This document shows positions 7,820 to 16,442 of a stretch of 64,000 bases of DNA, in pieces. The DNA is taken from positions 29,606 through 93,605 of the forward strand of contig JASHNV010000058.1 of assembly GCA_030041455.1 (NCBI GenBank), written 5' to 3'. Origin of the DNA: Spirochaetia bacterium. GTDB taxonomy: Bacteria; Spirochaetota; Spirochaetia; DAHUYW01. A model generated the notes under the pieces. It saw only the letters and a list, made by a program, of their open reading frames with translations, was not told the DNA's origin and searched no databases. The position numbers were made by a program, and so were the translations under genes. Numbering within the stretch: the first letter of the stretch is position 1; each line of letters opens with the position of its first letter.

Positions 7820-8632
7820 CTACTTCGCGCCCGCGGCCGGGGTACCGAGAACCGCGCGCAGAACGTTCGGGTGGGTCGCGTAGTCCCGGTTTCCGGCGCC
7901 GTAGCCGACGGCTTCGACGGTCATGGAGGGAAGCGGGCCGCGCTCGGAGGCGAACGTGGCGAGGAAGGCGGCTCCGGTCGGCGTGGTGATCTCGCCCTCC
8001 ACGGCGCTCGCCCGAATCGGGTAGCTCCTGAGAAGCTCGAGCGTCGCGGGCGCCGGAACCGGATAGAGTCCGTGCATCGTTCGGACCATGCCCGTCCCTA
8101 GGGGCACCGGCGATGCGACGACCCGCTCGATTCGCAGGGCGCCGAGGAGGATCGACGCGCAGACGATGTCGACGATCGAGTCGATCGCGCCGATCTCGTG
8201 GAAATGAACCTGCTCGAGCGGGATTCCGTGGATCTTTGCCTCGGCTTTCCCGAGGGAGGTGAAGACGGCGACCGCCCGCTCGCAGGCGGCATCCTCCAAC
8301 CGCGCCGAACGGATGAGCTCGACGATCTCGCCGTACCCGCGAGGCTCGTGATCATGGGGGTGATCATGGGGGTGATGGCGCTCCTCGTGACGGTCGCGGG
8401 ACTCCGCTCCTTGAGGCAACTGTCCAGCGGCGGGTCGAACGTCGAACTTCAGCGCGGACACGCCGGTCTTCACCACCCGATCCCAGCCGAGGGAATACTC
8501 CGAGGAGAGTCCGAGCTTCGCAAGCTCGCGCTCGAGGGCGGCGACATCCGCCCCGAGATCCGCGAGCGCCGCGACGGTCATGTCGCCGCTGATGCCCGCA
8601 AAGCAGTCGAGGTACAGTATTCGCTCACTCAT
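7820..8632 (-). CDS. larC1: Nickel-pincer cofactor synthesis protein LarC, N-terminal part (LarC1)
   Basis: A 270-residue N-terminal half of LarC. It opens with MSERILYLDCFAGISGDM, the family hallmark, and carries the nickel-binding histidine-rich stretch RHEERHHPHDHPHDHE (about residues 95-110) usual in LarC1, followed by EQVHFHEIGAIDSIVD and GEITTPTGAAFLA. The start at 8632 is chosen because the ATG overlaps the end of larB by 8 bases and has GGAG six bases upstream; a longer frame starts seven codons earlier. The gene ends with TAG immediately followed by the ATG of larC2 in the same frame. No lactate racemase (larA) is visible in the window, so the client enzyme must lie elsewhere. Confidence 0.9.
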   Translation of the reverse strand: MSERILYLDCFAGISGDMTVAALADLGADVAALERELAKLGLSSEYSLGWDRVVKTGVSALKFDVRPAAGQLPQGAESRDRHEERHHPHDHPHDHEPRGYGEIVELIRSARLEDAACERAVAVFTSLGKAEAKIHGIPLEQVHFHEIGAIDSIVDIVCASILLGALRIERVVASPVPLGTGMVRTMHGLYPVPAPATLELLRSYPIRASAVEGEITTPTGAAFLATFASERGPLPSMTVEAVGYGAGNRDYATHPNVLRAVLGTPAAGAK

Positions 8633-9395
8633 CCGCCACTCCGCTTCGCTCAAGGGCGAGCCTGCATATCGAGGCGGCGATATAGCCGCCTCCGAAGCCG
8701 TTGTCGATGTTCACGACGCTGACCCCCGGCGCGCAGGCGTTCAGCATCGTGAGGAGCCCGGCGAGCCCGCCGAAGCTCGCGCCGTAGCCCACGCTCGTCG
8801 GAACCGCGATGACGGGACGGGAGACAAGGCCCGCGACCACTCCGGGAAGCGCGCCCTCCATTCCGGCGACCACCACGGACGCGACGGCGCCCGCCACCGT
8901 CGGAAGCGACTGGAACAGGCGATGGATTCCCGCGACCCCGACGTCGCGGACTCGAATTGCCCGGTAGCCGAGCGCCTCGACGGTGGCGGCGGCCTCCTCG
9001 GCGACCGGCTGATCGAGGGTGCCCGCGCTCACGATCGCGACGTACTCCTCGCGCCCCCGCGGGGATTCGCCGGATCGAGCCCACGACAGAAGCCTTCCCG
9101 CCTCATGGTAGACGGCGTCGGGAGCGGCCCGCCTGACGTGCGCGGCGGCCTCGGGGGAGACGCGGGTAGCGAGCACCCGGCGGGAGCGCTCCATGAGGCC
9201 CGTGAAAAGCGCAAGGAGCTGCTCGGCCGTCTTGCCCTGGCCGTAGACGACCTCGGCGACTCCGGTCCGGCGCTCGCGGTCGAGGTCGATCTTCGCGAAC
9301 TCGAGCTCCTTGACCGGCTGAAGGAGCTTGAGCGCCGCGTCGACGGAAAGCTTCCCGTCGCGCACCTCCGCGAGGATTCGATCGAGCTCGACCAT
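8625..9395 (-). CDS. larB: Nickel-pincer cofactor synthesis protein LarB
   Basis: A 256-residue protein of the LarB family. LarB carboxylates the pyridinium ring of nicotinic acid adenine dinucleotide and hydrolyses it to give the dicarboxylated mononucleotide precursor. The C-terminal two thirds is the AIR carboxylase-like (PurE) fold, seen in EEYVAIVSAGTLDQPVAEEA, VVVAGMEGALPGVVAGLV and VPTSVGYGASFGGLAGLL. These blocks are nearly invariant in LarB. The N-terminal 100 residues hold the LarB-specific RTGVAEVVYGQGKT motif. The start at 9395 has GGAGG eight bases upstream, better than the GTG two codons earlier. It lies 14 bases after larE and overlaps larC1. Confidence 0.93.
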   Translation of the reverse strand: MVELDRILAEVRDGKLSVDAALKLLQPVKELEFAKIDLDRERRTGVAEVVYGQGKTAEQLLALFTGLMERSRRVLATRVSPEAAAHVRRAAPDAVYHEAGRLLSWARSGESPRGREEYVAIVSAGTLDQPVAEEAAATVEALGYRAIRVRDVGVAGIHRLFQSLPTVAGAVASVVVAGMEGALPGVVAGLVSRPVIAVPTSVGYGASFGGLAGLLTMLNACAPGVSVVNIDNGFGGGYIAASICRLALERSGVADE

Positions 9396-9409
9396 CCCCA
9401 CGTCCTCCG

Positions 9410-10258
9410 CTATTCCAGCGTCCGGTTCATGCTGCCGCTCGCGTAGCCTTCGAGATCGAGCGTCACGAATCGGTAGCCGAGGGAACGGAGCCTGGCCGAC
9501 AGGCTCTCCCGGTTCTCGATGATCTTGGCGAAGTCCTCGGGAGCGACCTCCACCCGCGCGATGTCGTTATGCGTCCGCACGCGGACTTGGCTGATGCCCA
9601 ACGCGAGGACAAACGCCTCCGCCTGCTCGATCATGGAAAGTTTCTCCTTTGTGAGATGCTCGCCGAAAGCAACCCGCGACGACAGACAGGCGAGCGACGG
9701 CTTGTCCCAGTTCGGAAGCCCGAGCTCGCGGGCGAGCCTCCGCACCTCGGTCTTCCCGAGAAGCGCCTCCTGGAGGGGACCTCGCGCCCCCTTCTCGACG
9801 GCGGCGCGGATGCCGGGCCGGAAGTCGCCGAGGTCGTCGGTGATCAGTCCGTAGACCACGTGGCCGAGGCCGTGCTCGGCTTGGATCGGCTGAAGGTGCT
9901 CGAAGAGATTACGCCGGCAGAAATAGCAGCGCCCGCGGCCGTTCTCGGCGTACCCGGGGATCGACAGCTCCGAGGTCTCGATGACCCGGTGGCGGGCGCC
10001 GAGCGCGCGCGCAAGCTCGATCGCCGCCTCGCGCTCGCGGGAGGGATAGGTCTCCGAATCGGCGGTCACGGCGAGCACTCGCTCCCGGCCGAGCTCGTCG
10101 AGCGCCACCTTGAGGAGGAGCGTGCTGTCCACGCCTCCCGAGAACGCGACGAGAGCGCTCCGAAGCTCCCTCGTGATGGTTCTCAAACGCTCGTACTTCT
10201 CTCGAAGAGGAGGCGACGTCTCGGACGGATCGGGCCGCCTCGCACCTATTGCTCGCAC
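9410..10258 (-). CDS. larE: ATP-dependent sacrificial sulfur transferase LarE
   Basis: A 282-residue PP-loop ATPase that adenylylates the carboxylate of the pincer precursor and converts it to a thiocarboxylate. The PP-loop SGGVDST is at about residues 39-45. Cysteines appear in GRCYFCRRNLF and in KPSLACLSSRV. The latter position corresponds, from memory of the family, to the sacrificial Cys176 of L. plantarum LarE. The CYFC pair could instead mean the type that carries an iron-sulfur cluster, which would need an alignment. The start is the GTG at 10258, with AAGGAG eight bases upstream; an upstream TTG is possible but lacks a site. It is the first gene of larE-larB-larC1-larC2. Confidence 0.9.
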   Translation of the reverse strand: MRAIGARRPDPSETSPPLREKYERLRTITRELRSALVAFSGGVDSTLLLKVALDELGRERVLAVTADSETYPSREREAAIELARALGARHRVIETSELSIPGYAENGRGRCYFCRRNLFEHLQPIQAEHGLGHVVYGLITDDLGDFRPGIRAAVEKGARGPLQEALLGKTEVRRLARELGLPNWDKPSLACLSSRVAFGEHLTKEKLSMIEQAEAFVLALGISQVRVRTHNDIARVEVAPEDFAKIIENRESLSARLRSLGYRFVTLDLEGYASGSMNRTLE

Positions 10259-10529
10259 CGAACAATCTCCTTCCCGTGGCTCCAAAGTAATCCATTCGCC
10301 GTGGAGCGTCTACCGCACGCACGTAGGACGCATGAACTCCTCCCGCAGGGTCTCGTGGTCTCGATCTGGCCTTGAAGCTTTCTCGTTGCCGTCCGGATGC
10401 CCGCCTTCTTCACGCGGCGGATCGTCGCGCGCAGGCGCCCGTGAAAACGATGTCGCGAACGGCGCTCCGTTCATGAGTGTCTCCGCATCGGCGCGATGGC
10501 AGGCGAGCCTACGCCGTCGGCAACGGCGT

Positions 10530-11106
10530 CCGTCCTTGGCGCTCGTTTGTTCCAGGGAATCGAGAAGCGACCGGGCCTCCTCCGAAAGCCCGGTCTCGAT
10601 TCGATCGTGCGGCTCGGTGACCAACGTCGCGACCGGGATCGCGCGGCGGATATACCGTCCGGCGAGGCTGAGGAGATAGCGCCGCGTCGCACGCTCGGCG
10701 AGCGAGCTGATCGAGTCGATCTCTCCTTGAGAGGACTTCGGCTTCTTCGGGAACGATCACGAGCCGGCGCGCCGGCGCCCCGAGGTTCATCGGGTAGCGC
10801 TGGACGCTTCCGCGACAGAACGTGCATTTCTCGCGCAACCGCGAGGCCGGGGGTCGTGATGTCCACCCGTTCTGCTCTGCGCGGAAAAGCTTCCCGGCGA
10901 GGGCGGAGGCCTCCTCCGGAGACAACGCGACGGGGAGCCGCTCGCCTGAAGACGGTTCACCGCTTCGTAGACGTTCGGCCGCGGAATCCTCGACACCCTC
11001 GCGAGATCGTATCCGTTCGATGTCGTCCTTGCGCGCAACGCCCCTATGCCTGCGCCTCGTACCGAGAAAAGCCGAGCTTGATGAGCTCGTGAATCGTGTG
11101 GCGCAT
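10530..11106 (-). pseudogene. Decayed TrmB-family transcriptional regulator
   Basis: From the ATG at 11106, which has a strong AGGAGG site, the minus strand reads MRHTIHELIKLGFSRYEAQA and then hits a stop at 11046-11044. A second frame continues the winged-helix region with SNGYDLARVSRIPRPNVYEA, matching the TrmB pattern of a DNA-recognition helix followed by IPRPNVYEAL. A third frame then reads PVALSPEEASALAGKLFRAE and, further on, LVIVPEEAEVLSRRD; finally yet another stretch reads RIETGLSEEARSLLDSLEQ. At least three frame changes are needed to join these, so the gene is dead unless the assembly is wrong here. It lies directly upstream of larE on the same strand. The flanking 10259-10529 and 11107-11246 hold nothing else I can support. 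Confidence 0.7.
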
Positions 11107-11246
11107 GTCCCTCCTCCGATCGCGGCAGGTAGTACGCCCACGAGCGGGAGATCGCGAAATCGAGCCTCGGTCACGGGTAGTGCTCGATCCGGGCTGGGGC
11201 AACCCTTCTTCACTTCCGGCGACGGTGATAGAATGCGGTACTTATC

Positions 11247-12455
11247 GTGATTGTCTGGAAGCGAAACCTGTACGCGATCTGGGCGGCCGAGCTTCTCGCC
11301 ATAGCGGGGTTCAGCACGTCGATGCCCATCATTCCCTTCTACCTGCAGTCGATGGGCGTGCGCTCGCCCCACCGACTGAACGTGTGGGTCGGGCTCATCC
11401 AGTCGACGGCCTCGATCGCGCTCGGTCTGGTGGCGCCCGTTTGGGGGAGAGTGGCGGATTCCTACGGGAGGCGGCCGATGCTGCTCCGCGCGATGTTCGG
11501 CGGCGCGCTGATCATCGCGCTCATGGGATTCGTGACCAAGCCCTGGCAGCTCCTCGTCCTGCGGATCGTTCAGGGCCTTCTCACGGGCACCGTGAGCGCC
11601 GCGACGGTCCTCGTCGCCTCGACGGTACCCGAAAAGGAGCTCGGCTCCAGCATGGGGCTTCTCCAGAGCGCGGTGTTCGTCGGCGCGTCCCTCGGGCCGC
11701 TGATCGGCGGATTCATCTCCGACTTCGCCGGCAACCGTTTCAATTTCTTCGTCACCTCGCTCATGCTCGTCTCCGCCGGTCTCCTCGTGTTGGGCTTCGT
11801 GCGGGAGGACTTCGTTCCGCGAAAAGCGCCGGGAAGCCCGTTGAAGAATCTCATTCCGAACTTCGCGATCGTGATCGAATCGCGGACGCTCCTCACGCTC
11901 GTATTCGTCGGGTTCGCCGTCCAGGTCGCCAACTCGATCGTCAATCCGATCCTCCCGCTGTTCATCCAGAAAATCAACTCGGCTCAGGCCTTCGTCGCCA
12001 CGACCTCGGGCTTGATCATCGGGCTCGGAGCATTGAGCTCAGCGGTGGCTTCCGTCGTGATCGGGCGGGTGAGCGGGCGGATGGGCTACCAGCGAGCGGT
12101 GGTCATCTGCATCGGGGGCGCATGCCTTCTCTACATTCCGCAGGCCTTCGTGACCACGGCGACCCAGCTTCTCGTCCTGAGAATGCTCGAGGAGTTTTTT
12201 CTCGGAGGGACGATGCCGTCGGTGAACGCTCTCATCGCGCGCAACACCGAGAGGGAGGCCCAAGGATCGGTCTACGGGATCAACACGAGCGTGAGCTCGG
12301 CGGGCGGCGCGCTCGGTCCGGCCCTCGGCGCCTCGGCCGCGATTCTGTTCGGATACTCGGGCCCCTTCCTCGGAACCGCAGGCATGCTCCTCGTCACGTC
12401 GGTCGCGATCATGACGGTGCTGCGCCGGAGGGGCTCGGGAGCGTCCTCGCGTTGA
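11247..12455 (+). CDS. MFS transporter (drug:H+ antiporter type)
   Basis: A 402-residue permease with about twelve hydrophobic helices. The loop between helices 2 and 3 reads GRVADSYGRRPML, the MFS motif A (GxxxDRxGRRxxL form), repeated weakly in the second half as GRVSGRMGYQRAV. Helix 5 carries GASLGPLIGGFISD, motif C, which marks the drug:proton antiporter (DHA1) branch. This points to efflux, but the substrate cannot be told. Translation is taken from GTG at 11247. A TAGAAT -10-like box at 11229-11234 lies 12 bases before it with TTCTTC 17 bases further up, so the leader would be only a few bases long. Downstream is a decayed methyltransferase on the other strand. Confidence 0.85.
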   Translation: MIVWKRNLYAIWAAELLAIAGFSTSMPIIPFYLQSMGVRSPHRLNVWVGLIQSTASIALGLVAPVWGRVADSYGRRPMLLRAMFGGALIIALMGFVTKPWQLLVLRIVQGLLTGTVSAATVLVASTVPEKELGSSMGLLQSAVFVGASLGPLIGGFISDFAGNRFNFFVTSLMLVSAGLLVLGFVREDFVPRKAPGSPLKNLIPNFAIVIESRTLLTLVFVGFAVQVANSIVNPILPLFIQKINSAQAFVATTSGLIIGLGALSSAVASVVIGRVSGRMGYQRAVVICIGGACLLYIPQAFVTTATQLLVLRMLEEFFLGGTMPSVNALIARNTEREAQGSVYGINTSVSSAGGALGPALGASAAILFGYSGPFLGTAGMLLVTSVAIMTVLRRRGSGASSR

Positions 12456-12469
12456 GCTCCCGGCGGAGC

Positions 12470-13030
12470 GGAGCTCGCGAGCGTTCCTTGACGCCGATTC
12501 CCATCCGGTAGCCTCCGTGAGGGGCGGGGTTCGGCGACGGGCGCCCTCCGGATTCCGCGGCGAAGGCGCCGAATCCGGGCTCCCTGTCGATCGCGCCCGC
12601 TTTCAGCGTCTCCTGAAACGCTCCTTGGCTCATCGCGAGCGCGACGAAGCGCCCCGCGTCGCGCGTCTCGACGCCGTGGAAGACGACCTCCTTCGAGAAG
12701 CGGAACGAGACCCGAGGCGCCCGGACGCCCGCGGGCCGTCTCCGGGTCCCGGGCGAAGAGCTCATGAGAGAGCCGCTCGGGCTCCGCCCCGATCGAAGCG
12801 GGCCGGTCGCAGTCGTAGGTTGCGAAGACGCCCGCGGGAGGAGGGCGCGGCGGAACTCCCGACGGGAGGCTTCAGGCTCCACCCGGTGAAAGGGCTGCGA
12901 GCAGGTGAGGATGTCCGCCACGAGTCGGCGAGGGAAATGCGCGTCAGTCGCCCGAGGCGGGATCGCACGTCGGATCGACGTCGCGGAAGCGCCTGAATCA
13001 CGGCGACTCGCGCGGCAAGCACGCCGGCTT
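12470..13030 (-). pseudogene. Decayed class I SAM-dependent methyltransferase
   Basis: Three stretches on the minus strand fit the middle and C-terminal part of a class I methyltransferase but need frame changes to join. They are VADILTCSQPFHRVEPEASR (around 12925-12870), then in another frame GVFATYDCDRPASIGAEPER (around 12850-12780), then back in the first frame RFSKEVVFHGVETRDAGRFV running to GYRMGIGVKE (around 12705-12485). The first matches the common pattern ADIVTCSQAxHWMEPE found after motif II. The GxG SAM-binding motif is not recognisable. This explains the 620-base gap between the MFS gene and purU, in which I see no intact gene. Confidence 0.6.
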
Positions 13031-13057
13031 GAACAGCGAGTCCGTTGTCGGTAGGAT
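13029..13057 (+). promoter_or_regulatory. Promoter of purU
   Basis: TTGAAC at 13029-13034, a 17-base spacer and TAGGAT at 13052-13057. The purU ATG follows 18 bases after the -10 box, giving a leader of about a dozen bases with the weak site CGGGAC. Confidence 0.55.
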
Positions 13058-13075
13058 GACAACCACGGACGGGAC

Positions 13076-13954
13076 ATGCCGGAACAAGCCGCCGAGAGAC
13101 GCCGCGAGACAGCAATTCTCCTCCTTTCGTGCCGGGACACCCGCGGGATCGTGGCGGAGATCTCGCACTTCATCTTCGCGTATGACGGGAACATCCTCCA
13201 CTCCGACCAGCACTTCGACGGGGAGACGCGAACCTTCTTCATGCGCATCGAGTGGGATCTCGAGCTCTTCTCGATTCCGAAGGAGAAAATCGCGGCCGCC
13301 TTCGAGCCCATTGCGGTCAAGTTCGCGATGAGCTGGCGCCTCGAGCTCTCTTCCAAGCGGGCGCGCATCGCGATTTTCGTCTCGGGATTCGATCACTGCC
13401 TCTACGAGCTTCTGATCCGCAACCGCTCGGGGGAGCTCAACGCCGAGATTCCCCTCATCATCGGCAACCACGAGACCGCCGAGCCGATTGCCCGCTATTT
13501 CGACGTGCCGTTTCATCTCTTCAAGGTGACGGAGGACGGAAAGCGCGAGGCCGAGGCGCGCCAGCTCGCGCTCCTGCGAGAAAACCGGATCGATCTCGTC
13601 GTCCTTGCCCGCTACATGCAGATCCTCGGGGAGGGCTTCGTGTCCGAGTTTCGCGACCGCATCATCAACATCCACCACTCGTTTCTTCCCGCTTTCGTCG
13701 GCGCCCGGCCCTATCACCAGGCGCACTCGCGGGGAGTGAAGATCATCGGGGCGACGAGCCACTACGTCACCGCGGAGCTCGATCAGGGGCCGATCATCGA
13801 GCAGGACGTCGCGCGCATAACGCACCGCGACTCCGTCGGCGACCTCATCCTCAAGGGGAAAAATCTCGAAAAGCTCGTCCTGTCGCGCGCGGTCAAGCTC
13901 CACCTCGATCACAAGATTCTCGTGTTCGGCAACAAGACCGTGGTGTTTGACTGA
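13076..13954 (+). CDS. purU: Formyltetrahydrofolate deformylase
   Basis: A 292-residue enzyme that hydrolyses 10-formyltetrahydrofolate to formate and tetrahydrofolate, balancing one-carbon pools. Residues 12-95 form the N-terminal ACT domain, starting ETAILLLSCRDTRGIVAEIS and typical of PurU as opposed to PurN. The catalytic formyltransferase domain follows, with LIIGNHETAEPIARYF, then VLARYMQILGEGF, then INIHHSFLPAFVGARPYHQA, which carries the catalytic Asn and His, and AELDQGPIIEQD, which carries the catalytic Asp. Length and order match PurU closely. It is followed after 22 bases by the CYTH gene on the same strand. Confidence 0.95.
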   Translation: MPEQAAERRRETAILLLSCRDTRGIVAEISHFIFAYDGNILHSDQHFDGETRTFFMRIEWDLELFSIPKEKIAAAFEPIAVKFAMSWRLELSSKRARIAIFVSGFDHCLYELLIRNRSGELNAEIPLIIGNHETAEPIARYFDVPFHLFKVTEDGKREAEARQLALLRENRIDLVVLARYMQILGEGFVSEFRDRIINIHHSFLPAFVGARPYHQAHSRGVKIIGATSHYVTAELDQGPIIEQDVARITHRDSVGDLILKGKNLEKLVLSRAVKLHLDHKILVFGNKTVVFD

Positions 13955-13976
13955 CGCGGCGGGAAGGAGGACGGCC

Positions 13977-14507
13977 GTGATCGAGGTCGAGGTCAAGGCG
14001 TGGGTCGAGGACCCCGCGGCGCTTGAGCGGGTCCTTTCGGCGCGCTTTCCCTTCGTCGGGACCTTCCGGAAGGAGGACGTGTATTTTCGCCTTCCCGGCG
14101 CGTCGAGCGAGTTCCGACTGCGGCGAGCGGAGGGCGAGTCGGTGGTGACCGCGAAGGAGAAATCGATCGACTCGGGGGTCGAAGTGAACGTGGAAACCGA
14201 GTTTACGGTCTCCGACGCCGAGGCGTTCGAGCGCTTCGCCCGCGCGATCGGCGCCGAGCCCTTCGTCCGCAAGACGAAGGTGGGGCGAGCCTACGGCGCG
14301 GAGGCGGTCCGCATCGAGCTTTCCGAGGTCGCGCGCCTCGGAACCTTCATCGAGATCGAGAAGCTCATCGACGAGGGGCGCGCCGCGGAGGCCTCCGCGG
14401 CGCGGAGCGAGCTCCTCGACCTCCTCGCGAGCCTCGGCGTCGGTCTCGAGAAGGTCGAGCGCCGCTACTACATCGACATGCTCATGGAGCGGGATCGGCG
14501 CGGCTGA
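13977..14507 (+). CDS. cyaB: CYTH domain protein, class IV adenylate cyclase type (CyaB-like)
   Basis: A 176-residue CYTH-fold protein. It starts VIEVEVKAWV, giving the ExExK motif of the tunnel that binds triphosphates and metal, and keeps conserved blocks at FRKEDVYFRLPG, FRLRRAEGESVVTAKEK and the glutamate-rich strands FIEIEKLI. It groups by eye with the CyaB class IV adenylate cyclases and could make cAMP, but CYTH proteins also include thiamine triphosphatases and inorganic triphosphatases, so the reaction is not certain. The GTG at 13977 is chosen because GGAAGGAGG lies six bases upstream; an earlier in-frame ATG overlaps purU and has no site. It converges with the next gene with an 8-base gap. 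Confidence 0.75.
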   Translation: MIEVEVKAWVEDPAALERVLSARFPFVGTFRKEDVYFRLPGASSEFRLRRAEGESVVTAKEKSIDSGVEVNVETEFTVSDAEAFERFARAIGAEPFVRKTKVGRAYGAEAVRIELSEVARLGTFIEIEKLIDEGRAAEASAARSELLDLLASLGVGLEKVERRYYIDMLMERDRRG

Positions 14508-14515
14508 AGGCTTCG

Positions 14516-15499
14516 CTACACCGCCAGGTGCATGTCGCGGCCGACGACGGAGAGGGCCTCCTCGCGGTGGGCACGGGCGGCCTCCATGAACCGGTAGAAG
14601 TGGCTCGAGAAGAAGCCCGCCTTCGCGGGGACCGGCTTCCGCCGCGCGAGCTTCGATTTGTACAACACCTCGTCCTTCAGCCACAGAAACTTGTCGTAAC
14701 CGCCCTGCGCCGCCTCCTCGTCGGGAATCTCGTCGGTGACGATCGCCTCGGCGATCCACTCGGCGCGGTCGAACGGGGCCATCTCCTCGGCGATCGTGAG
14801 ATCGAGGATTCGCTCCTCCTGGCCCGCCGGACCGAGGAGCGACGCGAGGCGGTCGAGAACCGCCTCCGCGTCGTCGAACGGCCTCCGATTAAAGGCGCAC
14901 AGATACTTGTAGATCTTCCGCGCCGCCGCGAGGTCGCGGGTCCGGTTGACGACCCGCTGGCGAGCGGGAACGAGGCGAGGATCGGTCCAGATCTCCGACA
15001 GGCGGTCCGGCGCGCGAAGCGCCTGCGCGTGGCCGATCGGCGGTATCACCGAGGCCGTGTCGACGACGTTCCACTCCTCCCGCACGCCGGAGAAGTTCTG
15101 ATGCGCCCAGGAATCGGCGTAGGTGTGGAGCGCGACGCCGAGGCGATAGGGATCCCGCGAGCGCAGCGCCGCGATCAGGAGCCGCTTGACGCCCGGAGAG
15201 CCGGGCGTGCAGTTGAGCCGATTCGATCGGCCGTCGAGGCGCTCCGCGTCGGGATAGTCGGGATCGCCGGGAAAGAAATGGAACGGGATGTACACGTTCC
15301 GCGGAGTTTCGACGTTCCAGAAGCCGAAGTTCTGCGTCGAGATGGTGGTGTACGTGGAGCTGGCGGCGTCGACCGCGTAGGCGACCACGTTGTAGTCCAC
15401 GAACTGGGAGGCGTAGGAGATGACGCGCGCCTCCTCGGCCGGAAAACCGGCGCGCCTGCAGAGGTAGTTGAGAATGTAGTAATGGAACTCGATGTTCAC
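14516..15499 (-). CDS. DUF6765-like protein (possible HxxxDxxxH hydrolase)
   Basis: A 327-residue soluble protein beginning MNIEFHYYILNYLCRRAGF from a GTG codon at 15499. This opening, followed by ARVISYASQFVDYNVVAYAV, matches my memory of the DUF6765 family. A central segment reads VALHTYADSWAHQNFSG, whose spaced His, Asp and His resemble the metal site of zinc-dependent phospholipase C-like folds. No signal peptide is apparent. Function is unknown; a metal-dependent hydrolase is an inference from that motif only. It sits 28 bases after the MBL-fold gene on the same strand and may be co-transcribed with it. Confidence 0.6.
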   Translation of the reverse strand: MNIEFHYYILNYLCRRAGFPAEEARVISYASQFVDYNVVAYAVDAASSTYTTISTQNFGFWNVETPRNVYIPFHFFPGDPDYPDAERLDGRSNRLNCTPGSPGVKRLLIAALRSRDPYRLGVALHTYADSWAHQNFSGVREEWNVVDTASVIPPIGHAQALRAPDRLSEIWTDPRLVPARQRVVNRTRDLAAARKIYKYLCAFNRRPFDDAEAVLDRLASLLGPAGQEERILDLTIAEEMAPFDRAEWIAEAIVTDEIPDEEAAQGGYDKFLWLKDEVLYKSKLARRKPVPAKAGFFSSHFYRFMEAARAHREEALSVVGRDMHLAV

Positions 15500-15527
15500 G
15501 CCCGGGATCCGCGGCGGAGCGCTCCGC

Positions 15528-16376
15528 TCAGCCGAAGATGTAGCTCGTCCATTGCTTCCCGAGCCCCGCGAAGCCGCACTCCGCGACCTTCTTCTCGTTC
15601 GCTTCCCAATTGTCGCCGTAGTGAACGAGGTACATCTTGCGCTTGATTTCCGCCGGATAGGAATTGAGCTCGTCGATGCCGGCGTGAACCCCGCCGTTGA
15701 AGAACTGGCAGTCGTGAAAAATTATCTCCGGCTTGAACAGCTTGTCGAAGGTATAGACGAGATCTTCGTCGAAACGGGTGTCGCTCGTGAACATCACCCG
15801 GTCGTCGATCATGAGGCCGCAGCTCCAGAAGGAGCTTTGCCACGTGGCGGGATTGTCGGGTATGTGCTTGGTTCGATAGAACTTGATGTTGATCGACCCG
15901 ATGGTCGCCTCGTGCGTCTCGCGCGGCAAGGTCTCAAGCCACACCGGGCGGACGATCTCCCACATGTCGTCGAAGGTCAGCACCTGGCCCGAACGCTCCT
16001 CGTTGAAGGCCGAGCCTCCCCGGAGGGACATCTCCCACAGGAGCGTCTGGTAGGTCGGGTTGATGATGATGCTCGGCTTTTCCCGCCGGACGTACCGGTT
16101 GAGGAGCATGACCTCCTCGAGACCTCCGATATGGTCGGCGTGGGAGTGCGTGATGAGGAAGGTCCGCAGGTCCGTGACCTGCAGACCGATCTCGTGGATG
16201 GCCTGGGGAGCCTTGGAGCCGAAATCGACCATCACGTGATCTTTTCCCTTGATGACTAGGAGGTTCGTCTGGTAGTTGCGCTTCGTGAAGGCGCTCCCCA
16301 CCCCGAGGAAGAAGAGCGTGAGCTTTCCGTCGTTCACGAGGGAAAGTGGAAGCTTCTTAAGCTTGCGAATCTCCAT
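15528..16376 (-). CDS. MBL-fold metallo-hydrolase
   Basis: A 282-residue metallo-beta-lactamase-fold enzyme. The zinc-binding motif HxHxDH is at residues 77-82 (THSHADHIGG), with further likely ligands in MFTSDTRFDED and in the final block MYLVHYGDNW. The early strand LFFLGVGSAFTKRNYQTN is of the RNase Z/lactonase-like branch. Substrate not predictable. The ATG at 16376 has AGGAG seven bases upstream. A good -10 box TATACT lies at 16404-16399 on the minus strand, without a convincing -35, giving the gene its own promoter separate from the upstream EIIA gene. Confidence 0.82.
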   Translation of the reverse strand: MEIRKLKKLPLSLVNDGKLTLFFLGVGSAFTKRNYQTNLLVIKGKDHVMVDFGSKAPQAIHEIGLQVTDLRTFLITHSHADHIGGLEEVMLLNRYVRREKPSIIINPTYQTLLWEMSLRGGSAFNEERSGQVLTFDDMWEIVRPVWLETLPRETHEATIGSINIKFYRTKHIPDNPATWQSSFWSCGLMIDDRVMFTSDTRFDEDLVYTFDKLFKPEIIFHDCQFFNGGVHAGIDELNSYPAEIKRKMYLVHYGDNWEANEKKVAECGFAGLGKQWTSYIFG

Positions 16377-16442
16377 GGATGGCTCCTGCCTACGCTAAAG
16401 TATAGTTCATTCTCGACCCGTTTTCGAGCCGCCGCAACGACC

